NCBI GenBank assembly: GCA_934131055.1
Contig: CAKOZB010000028.1
Location: forward strand, 1-14,271
From: an uncultured Clostridia bacterium
GTDB lineage: Bacteria > Bacillota > Clostridia > TANB77 > CAG-508
Direction of reading: 5' to 3'
Length of the DNA stretch: 14,271 nt
Numbering within the stretch: the first letter of the stretch is position 1; each line of letters begins with the position of its first letter. Under the pieces are notes generated by a model. The model saw nothing but the letters and a program-made list of their open reading frames with translations, made no database searches and was not told the origin of the DNA. Shown here piece by piece: positions 1 to 6,855 of this stretch. Made by a program: the position numbers and the translations under genes.

Positions 1-504
1 ATTCTCTTCTTTCTTAACTTCTTCTTTCTTTGCAGTTTCGGCTTTTACATCTGCCTTTGGCTTTTCTTCCTTTTTACCAAGTCCAAATAATTCATTTACT
101 GTAAGAGGTTTATTAGGTTTATTTCTGTAAACAATATTATAATCGTTATTATTTCTTCTTTTTACAAAACCTACATCTTTTCTTTCTTCAGCTTTCTTAT
201 TGTCTTTCTTAGAATCCTCTTCATCATTTAATATAACTTCTCTTCTAATAATTACTGGAGTATCTTTTTTGTTATCTTTCTTTGTTTCTTTTTTTGTTTC
301 TTTCTTATTTTCCACTTTATTTTCCTTTTTCACATTATTTTTATTATTTTTTGAATATGCATTTCTAATTTCTGTTGCTTGTTCATCTGTCACATTACTT
401 AAATGGCTTGTTACATCTATGCCTAGCGACTTTGCTTTTTCAAGTACATCTTTGCTTGCCATTCCTATTTCTTTTGCTAGTTCGTGAATTTTTATTTTAC
501 CCAA
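1..504 (-). CDS. infB: Translation initiation factor IF-2, N-terminal part (cut by window edge)
   Basis: IF-2 is the GTPase that brings initiator fMet-tRNA to the 30S subunit and promotes 50S joining. Only the first 168 codons are present, and the frame is open to position 1. Residues 1 to about 52 form the IF2_N helical domain, beginning GKIKIHELAKEIG and followed by the typical stretch LEKAKSLGIDVTSHLS. From about residue 53 the protein becomes a Lys/Glu/Asn-rich linker with KKETKKETKK-type runs, normal for the low-complexity linker before the G domain. The G domain itself lies outside the window. The start is TTG at 504-502, chosen because a GGGGGTGG ribosome binding site lies about 5 bases upstream and the family's N-terminus begins exactly here. 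It is the fourth gene of the rimP-nusA-rnpM-infB operon, 50 bases after rnpM, with no L7Ae-family gene between them. Identity rests on the N-terminal domain plus gene order. Confidence 0.93.
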   Translation of the reverse strand, partial: MGKIKIHELAKEIGMASKDVLEKAKSLGIDVTSHLSNVTDEQATEIRNAYSKNNKNNVKKENKVENKKETKKETKKDNKKDTPVIIRREVILNDEEDSKKDNKKAEERKDVGFVKRRNNNDYNIVYRNKPNKPLTVNELFGLGKKEEKPKADVKAETAKKEEVKKEEN

Positions 505-554
505 TAATTCCACCCCCTATATTTATTCTTGTGCTTAATTCCTTTTTATTTTCT

Positions 555-815
555 CTACTTATCAATAATTACACCTCTTAAGCTTTCATAAATTTCGTTG
601 TTTATTTCTGTTTCAAAGCTTCTGCTCAATCTCTTTGACTTTATGGCCTTTCCCAAGCATTCTACATTATTACATATATATGCACCTCGTCCTTCAGCCT
701 TTCCTGTTTTGTCTACGAATATTTTGCCATCACTCTGTTTTACAATTCTTATCAATTCATTTTTAGGTTTTGCTTCATTGCAACCTAAGCAAGTTCTTTG
801 TGGTATTTTCTTCAA
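555..815 (-). CDS. rnpM: RNase P modulator RnpM (YlxR, DUF448 family)
   Basis: This 86-residue protein carries both family hallmarks: the N-terminal RTCLGC segment (residues 7-12) and GRGAYIC (residues 42-48), with basic residues in KSKRLSRSF near the C-terminus. YlxR proteins are small RNA-binding proteins encoded between nusA and infB. In Bacillus subtilis YlxR was reported to bind the RNase P RNA and dampen its activity, hence the name RnpM; assigning that role here is by homology. The start is TTG at 815-813, supported by AAGGAAGTG about 6 bases upstream. That binding site begins just past the nusA stop codon (833-831), so the two genes are probably translationally coupled. Length is normal for the family (about 85-95 residues). 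Confidence 0.93.
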   Translation of the reverse strand: MKKIPQRTCLGCNEAKPKNELIRIVKQSDGKIFVDKTGKAEGRGAYICNNVECLGKAIKSKRLSRSFETEINNEIYESLRGVIIDK

Positions 816-830
816 GTATCACACTTCCTT

Positions 831-2066
831 TTATTCTTCGTCTTTATTTTCTTCTGATGTTTCAACGTTTTCTACTTCGTTTGCCTCTTCTACATTTGTT
901 TCATCAACGTTTGCTACATCGTCAGACACTTCTTCGCTCTCAGCTTCTTCTTTTTCTTCACCATTTGCTTGTAGCTCTTGTATCATTTCTCTGAATTGAG
1001 ATTCACTCTTTATATCTATTTTCCAGTTTGTTAATTTAGCTGCAAGTCTTGCATTTTGTCCTGCTTTACCAATAGCTAATGATAATTGGTCATCTGGAAC
1101 TATTACTTGAGCAAATCTTTCTTCGTCTTTAATATCAACAGCCATAACTTTTGCAGGAAGTAAAGCTTCTGCAATGTATGTAGATGGATCTTCGTTCCAT
1201 TCTATTACATCTATTTTTTCTCCGCTTAATTCATTTATTATATTTTGAATACGTATTCCTTTTTGTCCAACACAAGAACCAACTGGGTCTATGTTTTCAT
1301 TTGGAGAATATACTGCAACTTTACATCTCTTTCCTGGGTCTCTTGAAATACTCTTAATTTCGATTAACCCTTCATAAATTTCTGGAATTTCAAGCTCGAA
1401 TAATTTTCTTAAGAAATCATTATTTGCTCTTGAAACTATTATTTGTGTTGAGCCTTTTGCACCTTTTTCAACATTTGCAACACATGCTCTTAATTTTTGA
1501 TTTACATAGTAATGTTCTGTTGGTATTTGCTCTTTTATTGGCATTATACCTTCAATTTTTCCTAAATCTAATACAACAATGTTTTTATCAACTTTTTGTA
1601 CTATACCAGAAACTATTTCACCTTTTTTCTCGTTGAATTCGCTAAATATTACTTCTCTTGAAGCTTCTCTTATTCTTTGTACTATAACTTGCTTTGCTGT
1701 TTGAGCTGCAATTCTACCAAAATTCTTTGGCATTAATTCCTTTTCAACAACATCTCCCTCATTATATCTTGGGTCAATTTTCTTAGCATCTTCTACTGAA
1801 ATTTGTGTATCCCAATCTTCAACTTCGTTTACTACATTAAGTTCTTCATAAACGTGTGTCTCACCTGTTTCACGGTTTAGAGTAATTTTTACATTGTCTG
1901 ATGTAACATCAAAATTTCTCTTATATGCTGTAACTAAAGCTGTTTCTATAGACTCTATAACATAGTCTTTCTTTATTCCTCTTTCTTTTTCAAGTTCATC
2001 TAGTGCCATTATTAATTCTGTACTATCAATTCCTTTGTTTTCTACCTTTTTTACATTCTTATTCAT
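831..2066 (-). CDS. nusA: Transcription termination/antitermination protein NusA
   Basis: NusA binds RNA polymerase and nascent RNA and controls pausing, termination and antitermination. The 411-residue product has the expected domains in order: the N-terminal RNA polymerase-binding domain (to about residue 140), an S1 domain (about 149-215, beginning [11 protein letters not shown]), a first KH domain with GQKG at 267-270, and a second with GKAG at 333-336. Two features are unusual for a Firmicutes NusA of about 350-380 residues. There is a short extra N-terminal segment before the usual [13 protein letters not shown] start. There is also an acidic C-terminal tail from about residue 368, with 21 Asp/Glu in the last 44 residues. 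The tail lacks the folded AR1/AR2 repeats of proteobacterial NusA. The ATG start follows AAAGGAATGATTGG and lies 25 bases after the rimP stop. rnpM follows after 15 bases. Confidence 0.97.
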   Translation of the reverse strand: MNKNVKKVENKGIDSTELIMALDELEKERGIKKDYVIESIETALVTAYKRNFDVTSDNVKITLNRETGETHVYEELNVVNEVEDWDTQISVEDAKKIDPRYNEGDVVEKELMPKNFGRIAAQTAKQVIVQRIREASREVIFSEFNEKKGEIVSGIVQKVDKNIVVLDLGKIEGIMPIKEQIPTEHYYVNQKLRACVANVEKGAKGSTQIIVSRANNDFLRKLFELEIPEIYEGLIEIKSISRDPGKRCKVAVYSPNENIDPVGSCVGQKGIRIQNIINELSGEKIDVIEWNEDPSTYIAEALLPAKVMAVDIKDEERFAQVIVPDDQLSLAIGKAGQNARLAAKLTNWKIDIKSESQFREMIQELQANGEEKEEAESEEVSDDVANVDETNVEEANEVENVETSEENKDEE

Positions 2067-2091
2067 TTTCCAATCATTCCTTTCAATTATA

Positions 2092-2550
2092 TTATTCCCA
2101 TTTAAAAGCCCTTTTCATCGAGCTAATGTTACTTCTTTCTATTGTAATTTCTTCTTCATCTATGATTAATGTAATGGTCTTTTCGTCAAATTGTTTAAGA
2201 TTTCCCTCAAGCTCTTTTTGCTTATTCAATGGTTTAAACAATTTCACATCTATATCTTTCCCAATATGTTCTTGCAATTGCGAATCTTTTCTAATATGTC
2301 TTTCTACTCCAGAAGACGAAATTTCAAGAAAATATTGGTCTTTTATATAATCCGCTTCATCTAGCATATCTGTAATTGCATTATTTACTTTTTCGCAATC
2401 ATCTAAGCTAATTCCTGTATCATTATCTATGAATATTCTTAAATAATTGTCTTTTCCTTCTTTTACATACATAACATCGTATACTCTGTAGCCAAGTTCA
2501 TTTATTGGCTTTGTAACGAGCTCTTCTACTTTTTCTTCTATTTTAGACAA
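2092..2550 (-). CDS. rimP: Ribosome maturation factor RimP
   Basis: RimP is needed for maturation of the 30S subunit. The 152-residue product matches the family from its first residues (SKIEEKVEELV, then GYRVYDVMYVKEG) through the FIDNDTGISLDDCEKV region (about 40-60) and the YFLEISSSGVERHI signature, where most relatives have a Pro in SSPG. The C-terminal Sm-like domain ends in the usual short strand. I place the start at TTG 2550-2548, not at ATG codons further upstream (2571 and 2619). A GGGAGG ribosome binding site at 2562-2557 lies 6 bases before this TTG and would fall inside the coding region for the longer forms. The resulting length also fits the family (about 150). It is the first gene of the nusA operon, with a promoter and a hairpin-bearing leader upstream. 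Confidence 0.95.
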   Translation of the reverse strand: MSKIEEKVEELVTKPINELGYRVYDVMYVKEGKDNYLRIFIDNDTGISLDDCEKVNNAITDMLDEADYIKDQYFLEISSSGVERHIRKDSQLQEHIGKDIDVKLFKPLNKQKELEGNLKQFDEKTITLIIDEEEITIERSNISSMKRAFKWE

Positions 2551-2555
2551 GATAT

Positions 2556-2562
2556 ACCTCCC
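2556..2562 (-). promoter_or_regulatory. Ribosome binding site deciding the rimP start
   Basis: GGGAGGT reads on the minus strand 5-6 bases before the TTG at 2550. It lies downstream of the ATG at 2571, so it argues for the shorter 152-residue RimP. Confidence 0.8.
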
Positions 2563-2596
2563 TATATTCATATTAAATATTGTCTTATAACATTGT

Positions 2597-2625
2597 AGAA
2601 GAGTGGAATTTGTTTCCACTCTTCT
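2597..2625 (-). other. 12-bp hairpin in the rimP operon leader
   Basis: AGAAGAGTGGAA (2597-2608) and TTCCACTCTTCT (2614-2625) form a perfect 12-bp inverted repeat around a 5-base loop. It falls between the inferred transcription start (about 2642) and the rimP start (2550). No run of T follows on either strand, so it does not look like an ordinary terminator. A regulatory or RNA-stabilising role, or a protein or RNase site, is possible but unproven. Confidence 0.75.
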
Positions 2626-2648
2626 GCCGTACTTCTTATGTCAATATT

Positions 2649-2677
2649 ATTATACCCTTTTTATGGAAAAAATGCAA
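2649..2677 (-). promoter_or_regulatory. Probable promoter of the rimP-nusA-rnpM-infB operon
   Basis: A perfect -10 TATAAT (2654-2649, minus strand) is preceded by 17 bases and then TTGCAT (2677-2672), a partial match to the -35 consensus. Transcription would start near 2642, giving a leader of about 90 bases before rimP. It lies downstream of the fic stop codon, consistent with an independent operon. Confidence 0.7.
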
Positions 2678-2756
2678 GGGTTTTCGGAAATTTTCTTAGA
2701 AATTCATAGTTTTTTTCATTTTTAATTTATTACTTGTTTGTAGCTTGCATTTTATA

Positions 2757-3413
2757 CTATTGCATTCTTATACCATCTATACAATTTTCATATATAAACT
2801 TGCTTATTTTCTTCATACCATTTGTATTATAAAATTCTGTTAATAGTTTATTAAATTCTTCCAATTTATTATCTGGAACCTTAATAATTCCTGCTCCATT
2901 TGCTATCATTATTTTATTAGCAGCAATAGTACTGGTTCTTTTATTTCCGTCCCAAAACAACTGGCTTCTCATTCCATATAACATATATGTAATTGCACGC
3001 TCGGTTGCATTTTCTATTTTTAAAATATCATTAATCTCTTTCTCTACTTTATTTTTATCTGGAACTTCTGGAATATATTCTGTTCCTGTTATTTCTACTC
3101 TTCCAGTTCTTAGTTTTCCCCATTCAAGACTTTCATTTCTTGCAACATATTCATTTATTTTGCATATAAATTCCGTATTAAATTCTTCATCAATGTTAGC
3201 AATTACAAATTTCCATGCATCTCTTAAGTTAAGAACACATTGAATTTCATCAATCTTTAAATTTGGAACATTTACACCTTCAAGAATTGTTTTAGTCTGA
3301 GGAAAAGTTATATTTATTCCCTCCATTCTTGCATTTGCATATATGTTATCAACCAAATTTCTTTTTGCAAGAAATATATTTTGTTCTAACGTCATATTAT
3401 ATTTATTTTCCAT
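2757..3413 (-). CDS. Fic-domain family protein with degenerate catalytic motif
   Basis: The 218-residue product has the Fic fold signature. QLFWDGNKRT (residues 151-160) occupies the place of the HxFx(D/E)GNxRxxR loop, and GRVEITGTEYIPEVP (104-118) looks like the flap that orders the target. Canonical Fic enzymes transfer AMP or another nucleotide to protein hydroxyls using the motif His. Here that residue is Gln151 and the final Arg is absent (Thr163), so ordinary AMPylation is doubtful; phosphate-binding residues (D155, N157, R159) remain. Residues 28-32 (NARMEG) sit where class II Fic proteins carry an inhibitory (S/T)xxxE(G/N) helix, keeping Glu31 but lacking the Ser/Thr. No toxin or antitoxin partner is adjacent. 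The ATG at 3413 is preferred over upstream TTG 3464 because AAAGAGGT lies 7 bases before it. The gene lies between the recG terminator and the rimP promoter. Confidence 0.85.
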   Translation of the reverse strand: MENKYNMTLEQNIFLAKRNLVDNIYANARMEGINITFPQTKTILEGVNVPNLKIDEIQCVLNLRDAWKFVIANIDEEFNTEFICKINEYVARNESLEWGKLRTGRVEITGTEYIPEVPDKNKVEKEINDILKIENATERAITYMLYGMRSQLFWDGNKRTSTIAANKIMIANGAGIIKVPDNKLEEFNKLLTEFYNTNGMKKISKFIYENCIDGIRMQ

Positions 3414-3461
3414 AAAATTAACCTCTTTCTTTATTTCAAAAACATGATAACATACTTTTGG

Positions 3462-3493
3462 CAAAAAATAAAGGTTAAAATGTTATTTAACCT
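3462..3493 (-). terminator. Probable rho-independent terminator of recG
   Basis: Seven bases after the recG stop, AGGTTAAA and TTTAACCT (minus strand, from 3493-3486 and 3479-3472) form an 8-bp stem with a 6-base loop. The T-rich tail TTATTTTTT follows. The stem has only two or three G-C pairs, so strength is uncertain, but position and T run fit. Confidence 0.65.
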
Positions 3494-3499
3494 CTATTA

Positions 3500-5551
3500 T
3501 TACAACTCTATTCTTTCTTCTCTCACTCTATTTACCAATGCTTTTAATTTTTTGTTTTCTTCTTTTTCTAGTCTTGGATCATTCATTTCTATTTTTAGTG
3601 CAAGTTCTTGTACTAATTTTAATATTTTCACATCTTCGAATATATTTGCTATTCTGAATTCCGGTAATCCATGTTGTTTTGTTCCGAAAAATTCTCCAGA
3701 GCCTCTTAGCTCTAAGTCTTTTTCTGCTATTTTAAAACCGTCTTCTGTTGTCGTCATTGTTTTCATTCTCTCTCTTACTATTGCAGAATTACTGTCATAT
3801 TTTAGTATACAATATGACTTAAATTCTCCTCTTCCAACTCTTCCTCTTAATTGGTGTAACTGGGCTAGGCCAAATCTTTCAGCATTTTCTATTACCATTA
3901 TGTTTGCATTTGGTACATCCACCCCAACCTCAATTACAGTTGTAGAAATTAGTATGCTTACTTTATTTTCTTTAAAATCTTGCATTACTTGTTCTTTATC
4001 TTTGGGTTTCATTTTTCCATGTAATATTTCTACATTGTAATCTTTAAACACTTCATTTTTGTAACTTTCTGCTAGTTTCTCTACAGATTTTACATCCATC
4101 ATTTCTTCGTTTTCGTCTACGAATGGACATACTATGTATGCTTGCCTGCCTTCGTCCACATTTTTCTTTATAAACTGAATTATTCTATCTGTCATATTTT
4201 CTTTTACTGCTATTGTATCAATTTTCTTTCTGTTTGGTGGCAGTTCATCTATTATGGAAATATCCAAATCTCCATATACTATTATGGCTAGAGTTCTTGG
4301 AATAGGAGTCGCAGTCATTACCAGTACATCTGGATTTTTTCCTTTACCAGCAATTACGCTTCTTTGCTTTACTCCGAATCTGTGTTGTTCATCTGTGACT
4401 ACTAATCCTAAGTTCTTAAACTCTACGTTTTCTTGTAAAAGAGCATGAGTTCCTATTAATATGTCTATTTCACCATTTTTTAATTTTTCTAAAACTATGC
4501 CTTTTTGTTTTTTGGTTAGACTGCTTACTAACAACCCACAACGTATTCCAAATGGTTCTAATATTTTATTAAAGTTATTTATGTGTTGTGTTGCAAGTAT
4601 TGTTGTTGGAGCCATTACTGCAACTTGATATCCACTCCTCACAGCCTTATATGCTGCAATCATTGCAACTACGGTCTTACCAGAACCAACGTCTCCCTGT
4701 AAAAGCCTATTCATTGGCTTTTCCGATTCCATGTCATTGTCTATTTCTTCAAGAACTCTTAGTTGAGCTTTTGTTAGTTTGAATGGTAATGTGTTTATTA
4801 CATCTGACATATGTACATCTTTGCTGTATTTTATGCCCCTTAGTTCATTATCATATTGTTCTTTCAAGCTTAATAAAGCAAGTTGAAATGTTAGCAATTC
4901 TTCGAATACTAACCTATTTCTTGCTCTCGTCAAATTTTCCATTTTGCTTGGAAAGTGAATTTCTCTTACTGCTTGATCTAGTTCCATTAAATGATAATCT
5001 TTAGTTATATATTCTGGTAATGTTTCTTGTAATTTCGCATTTACCATCGAAAGTGCATTTTCAACAGCTTGCCTTATAGCTGAGTCTGGCAATCCCTTTG
5101 TAGTAGAATAAACAGGCACAATTTTACCTGTATTCTTGTTTTTTCCTTCTTCATCAAAAACAGGTGATGCCATTTCTATCTGCCCAAGTTTCTTAGTAAC
5201 ATTTCCGAAAAATCTATATTTCTCATGTGCATGAATTACATTCCTTATATAATCTTGATTAAACCATGTAATCAGACATCTACCAGTATCATCCTGCACC
5301 ATAACTTTTGAAACAGACATGCTTTTTCTTAATTTGAAAGTTGTTGCAGCAGTTACCGTCACAGCCTCAATAAGAGCCTCTTCTCCATCTTGAAGCTCCT
5401 CTATCTTTTTTATTTTCGTTCTATCCTCATATGTTCTCGGATAATAATTAATCAAATCTTCAACAGTATTTACGCCAAGCAGGCTTAACAATTTTGCTCT
5501 ACTTGGTCCAACACCCTTAATATATTGAACACTCTGTTTTAAATCAATCAT
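3500..5551 (-). CDS. recG: ATP-dependent DNA helicase RecG
   Basis: RecG is a monomeric double-stranded DNA translocase that remodels stalled replication forks and Holliday junctions. The protein (683 residues) is full length for the family. Numbered from an upstream in-frame ATG at 5563, it shows a helix-hairpin-helix-like segment (YIKGVGPSRAKLL, 14-26), the OB-fold wedge domain (about 60-150), Walker A GDVGSGKT (290-297), the characteristic RecG motif II DEQHRFGV (391-398), motif III TATPIPRT (417-424), and motif VI QLRGRVGRG (571-579). I prefer the ATG at 5551 because GGAAG lies 5 bases upstream of it, while 5563 has no clear binding site; the difference is four residues. Its own promoter precedes it and a terminator follows. 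RecG lies near rpmB or the fatty-acid genes in many Firmicutes; that context is absent here. Confidence 0.97.
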   Translation of the reverse strand: MIDLKQSVQYIKGVGPSRAKLLSLLGVNTVEDLINYYPRTYEDRTKIKKIEELQDGEEALIEAVTVTAATTFKLRKSMSVSKVMVQDDTGRCLITWFNQDYIRNVIHAHEKYRFFGNVTKKLGQIEMASPVFDEEGKNKNTGKIVPVYSTTKGLPDSAIRQAVENALSMVNAKLQETLPEYITKDYHLMELDQAVREIHFPSKMENLTRARNRLVFEELLTFQLALLSLKEQYDNELRGIKYSKDVHMSDVINTLPFKLTKAQLRVLEEIDNDMESEKPMNRLLQGDVGSGKTVVAMIAAYKAVRSGYQVAVMAPTTILATQHINNFNKILEPFGIRCGLLVSSLTKKQKGIVLEKLKNGEIDILIGTHALLQENVEFKNLGLVVTDEQHRFGVKQRSVIAGKGKNPDVLVMTATPIPRTLAIIVYGDLDISIIDELPPNRKKIDTIAVKENMTDRIIQFIKKNVDEGRQAYIVCPFVDENEEMMDVKSVEKLAESYKNEVFKDYNVEILHGKMKPKDKEQVMQDFKENKVSILISTTVIEVGVDVPNANIMVIENAERFGLAQLHQLRGRVGRGEFKSYCILKYDSNSAIVRERMKTMTTTEDGFKIAEKDLELRGSGEFFGTKQHGLPEFRIANIFEDVKILKLVQELALKIEMNDPRLEKEENKKLKALVNRVREERIEL

Positions 5552-5615
5552 AAGTACTTCCATTTCTTGCTTTGCAAATTCATTTTTAATTTATAACAAA
5601 AATTTCATTGAAACA

Positions 5616-5644
5616 ATGATATCACAAACAAGTGTTTTTGTCTA
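5616..5644 (-). promoter_or_regulatory. Probable recG promoter
   Basis: On the minus strand TAGACA (5644-5639) and TATCAT (5621-5616) each match sigma-A consensus at 5 of 6 positions and are exactly 17 bases apart. A start near 5609 would give a leader of about 58 bases before the recG ATG. Confidence 0.7.
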
Positions 5645-5683
5645 GTTTTTATTATAAAAAATAATAGTTAAACTATTTCTAGC

Positions 5684-5732
5684 CTAACTACCTCTTTAAG
5701 AATATTTACTAACCACCTGATGACTAACTACC
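5684..5732. repeat. Three short direct repeats CTAACYACC
   Basis: CTAACTACC occurs at 5684-5692 and 5724-5732, and CTAACCACC at 5709-5717. The spacing (25 and 15 bases) is not a whole number of helical turns throughout. They sit 40 to 90 bases upstream of the recG -35 box, and the third copy is part of the hairpin at 5719-5746. An operator role is speculative. Confidence 0.45.
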
Positions 5733-5746
5733 AATAGTTAGTCATC
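5719..5746. other. Perfect 12-bp inverted repeat upstream of recG
   Basis: GATGACTAACTA (5719-5730) and TAGTTAGTCATC (5735-5746) are exact reverse complements around a CCAA loop. No T run follows on either strand, so it is not an evident terminator. It lies between the terminator at 5900-5919 and the recG promoter. It could be a protein-binding palindrome or part of an unrecognised small RNA. Confidence 0.7.
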
Positions 5747-5895
5747 GAACATAGCAATCTTTTAAAATTACTAATACTATGATACTATATTTTATGTCTA
5801 ACACCAATAATTTATACCTAAAATTCCTCACTAATCTTTTTCTACTATAAAGATTTCAAATTTATTATATGAATAAAATCAAACTATAAATAGCA

Positions 5896-5923
5896 AAATA
5901 GAGCCTATTTTTAGGCTCTGTTT
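5896..5923 (-). terminator. Probable terminator after the HD-domain gene
   Basis: AGAGCCTA (5900-5907) and TAGGCTCT (5912-5919) form an 8-bp stem with a 4-base loop, extended by A-T pairs outside a mismatch. On the minus strand ATTTTG follows; on the plus strand GTTTCTT follows. It may work in both directions. It is about 100 bases beyond the HD-domain gene stop. Confidence 0.65.
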
Positions 5924-6018
5924 CTTCAGTTTATTAGATTATAAAATTACGTTTCTATCTAAATTTGCAATATTCTATCTTGTGCAATCTGCCTATAATT
6001 CATAAATATTCTCCTATA

Positions 6019-6786
6019 TTACATAATTTCTTTTTTCACATATTTCATCGCAATGTTAAATATTTCGTTATATCTTTCCATTGTTTTTGCGTCATTAAAT
6101 TTATGTCTTTTATATATTTTTTCTATATAATTGTTTGCATATATTATTTGCAAGCTATATTTATAATTAAAATCATACACATATGCAAAATGGCACACTA
6201 ATCCGTCTGCTGCACTCTTTCTATTTTTGTAACTCATTCTTTTATCTTCTTTAAATTCCCTGTATATTTCATCACTTATTATGTCATTTGATAAGTCTTT
6301 GCTTTCCCATACCGCTTCTTTTGAATATATTGTTAAAGAATAATATATGTCTACCTTGTCTGCATCTCTTATTATTTTACTATGTAATAACTGTCTTTCA
6401 GTCAATCCTGTTTCTATTGCTGGTCTGTTATGGTTCAATATTGCTATTTTTATTATTTCATCATACTGCTTGTCTTCTATAAATTCACGTATTAATCCAT
6501 CTTCAAATAATATTTTTGAGCCAATTTCTGCATGATTTACGCTTTTCCCATCATTAAATGTATGGTATAGTCTTACTTGTTCAAACCTTCCTATATCATG
6601 TAATAAGCCTATTAGCCAAGCAAGGTCTATATCTTCTCTTGTTAGTTTCAAATTTTCGGCTATATCATTTGCAATTTTTGCTACTCTTTGTATGTGTTCT
6701 ATCTTTAATCTTATTTTTTCATCTTCTGGATTATATTTACTAACATATTCATTAAACGCTTTTAATGCTTTTTCTCTATTAATCAT
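6019..6786 (-). CDS. HD-domain superfamily phosphohydrolase
   Basis: The 255-residue protein shows the metal-binding pattern of the HD superfamily. His31 lies in KIEHIQRVA, His63-Asp64 in GLLHDIGRFEQ, and His85 in NHAEIG. His119 lies in ILNHNR, and the closing Asp in IIRDADKVD (141-146). HD enzymes hydrolyse phosphate esters of nucleotides, cyclic nucleotides or related compounds. The sequence alone does not reveal the substrate, and no partner domain such as PAS, GGDEF or a nucleotidyltransferase is attached. No signal peptide or membrane segment is visible, so it should be cytoplasmic. The ATG follows GGAGGG at close spacing (4 bases). It follows a small membrane protein gene after 69 bases containing a hairpin, so cotranscription with partial attenuation is possible. 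Confidence 0.85.
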   Translation of the reverse strand: MINREKALKAFNEYVSKYNPEDEKIRLKIEHIQRVAKIANDIAENLKLTREDIDLAWLIGLLHDIGRFEQVRLYHTFNDGKSVNHAEIGSKILFEDGLIREFIEDKQYDEIIKIAILNHNRPAIETGLTERQLLHSKIIRDADKVDIYYSLTIYSKEAVWESKDLSNDIISDEIYREFKEDKRMSYKNRKSAADGLVCHFAYVYDFNYKYSLQIIYANNYIEKIYKRHKFNDAKTMERYNEIFNIAMKYVKKEIM

Positions 6787-6816
6787 TTTCCCTCCATCAG
6801 CTTTTTCCTAAATTTA

Positions 6817-6840
6817 CTACCCTTAATTTCTTAAGGGTAG
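6817..6840 (-). terminator. Hairpin between the small membrane protein gene and the HD gene
   Basis: CTACCCTTAA (6817-6826) and TTAAGGGTAG (6831-6840) form a perfect 10-bp stem; the loop reads GAAA on the minus strand. The tail TAAATTTAGG is only weakly T-rich, so this may be a weak terminator or attenuator rather than a full stop. Confidence 0.5.
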
Positions 6841-6855
6841 CATTTCTTTGATACA

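Larger units (their letters stand above)
5645..6018. other. Gene-free stretch between the HD-domain gene and recG
   Basis: About 450 bases separate the HD-domain gene and recG. I find no credible coding sequence on either strand and no tRNA. Going from high to low coordinates, it holds an AT-rich 3' region, a terminator-like hairpin (5896-5923), roughly 150 bases without recognisable structure, a perfect 12-bp hairpin (5719-5746), three copies of a 9-base direct repeat (5684-5732), a short palindrome AATAGTT-A-AACTATT (5663-5677), and then the recG promoter. Confidence 0.6.

Noticed and set aside
1..340. Repetitive TTCTTT-rich tract suggesting a simple repeat
   Set aside because: It encodes the Lys/Glu-rich linker of IF-2 in an unbroken frame, so the repetition comes from protein composition.
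598..999. Plus-strand open frame of 133 codons opposite nusA and rnpM
   Set aside because: It is Ser/Phe-rich with no ribosome binding site. It is the antisense of the Glu-rich nusA tail and of rnpM, both clearly real.
2615..2646. TTGACA on the minus strand close to the rimP -10 box
   Set aside because: No -10 hexamer lies 16-18 bases downstream. The TATAAT upstream of it pairs better with TTGCAT.
2757..3464. Fic/Doc toxin-antitoxin module
   Set aside because: No small antitoxin gene lies next to fic; its neighbours are recG and rimP.
3444..4040. Plus-strand open frame of 198 codons opposite recG
   Set aside because: It runs antisense to conserved RecG motifs, has low-complexity Ser/Phe composition and no plausible start signals.
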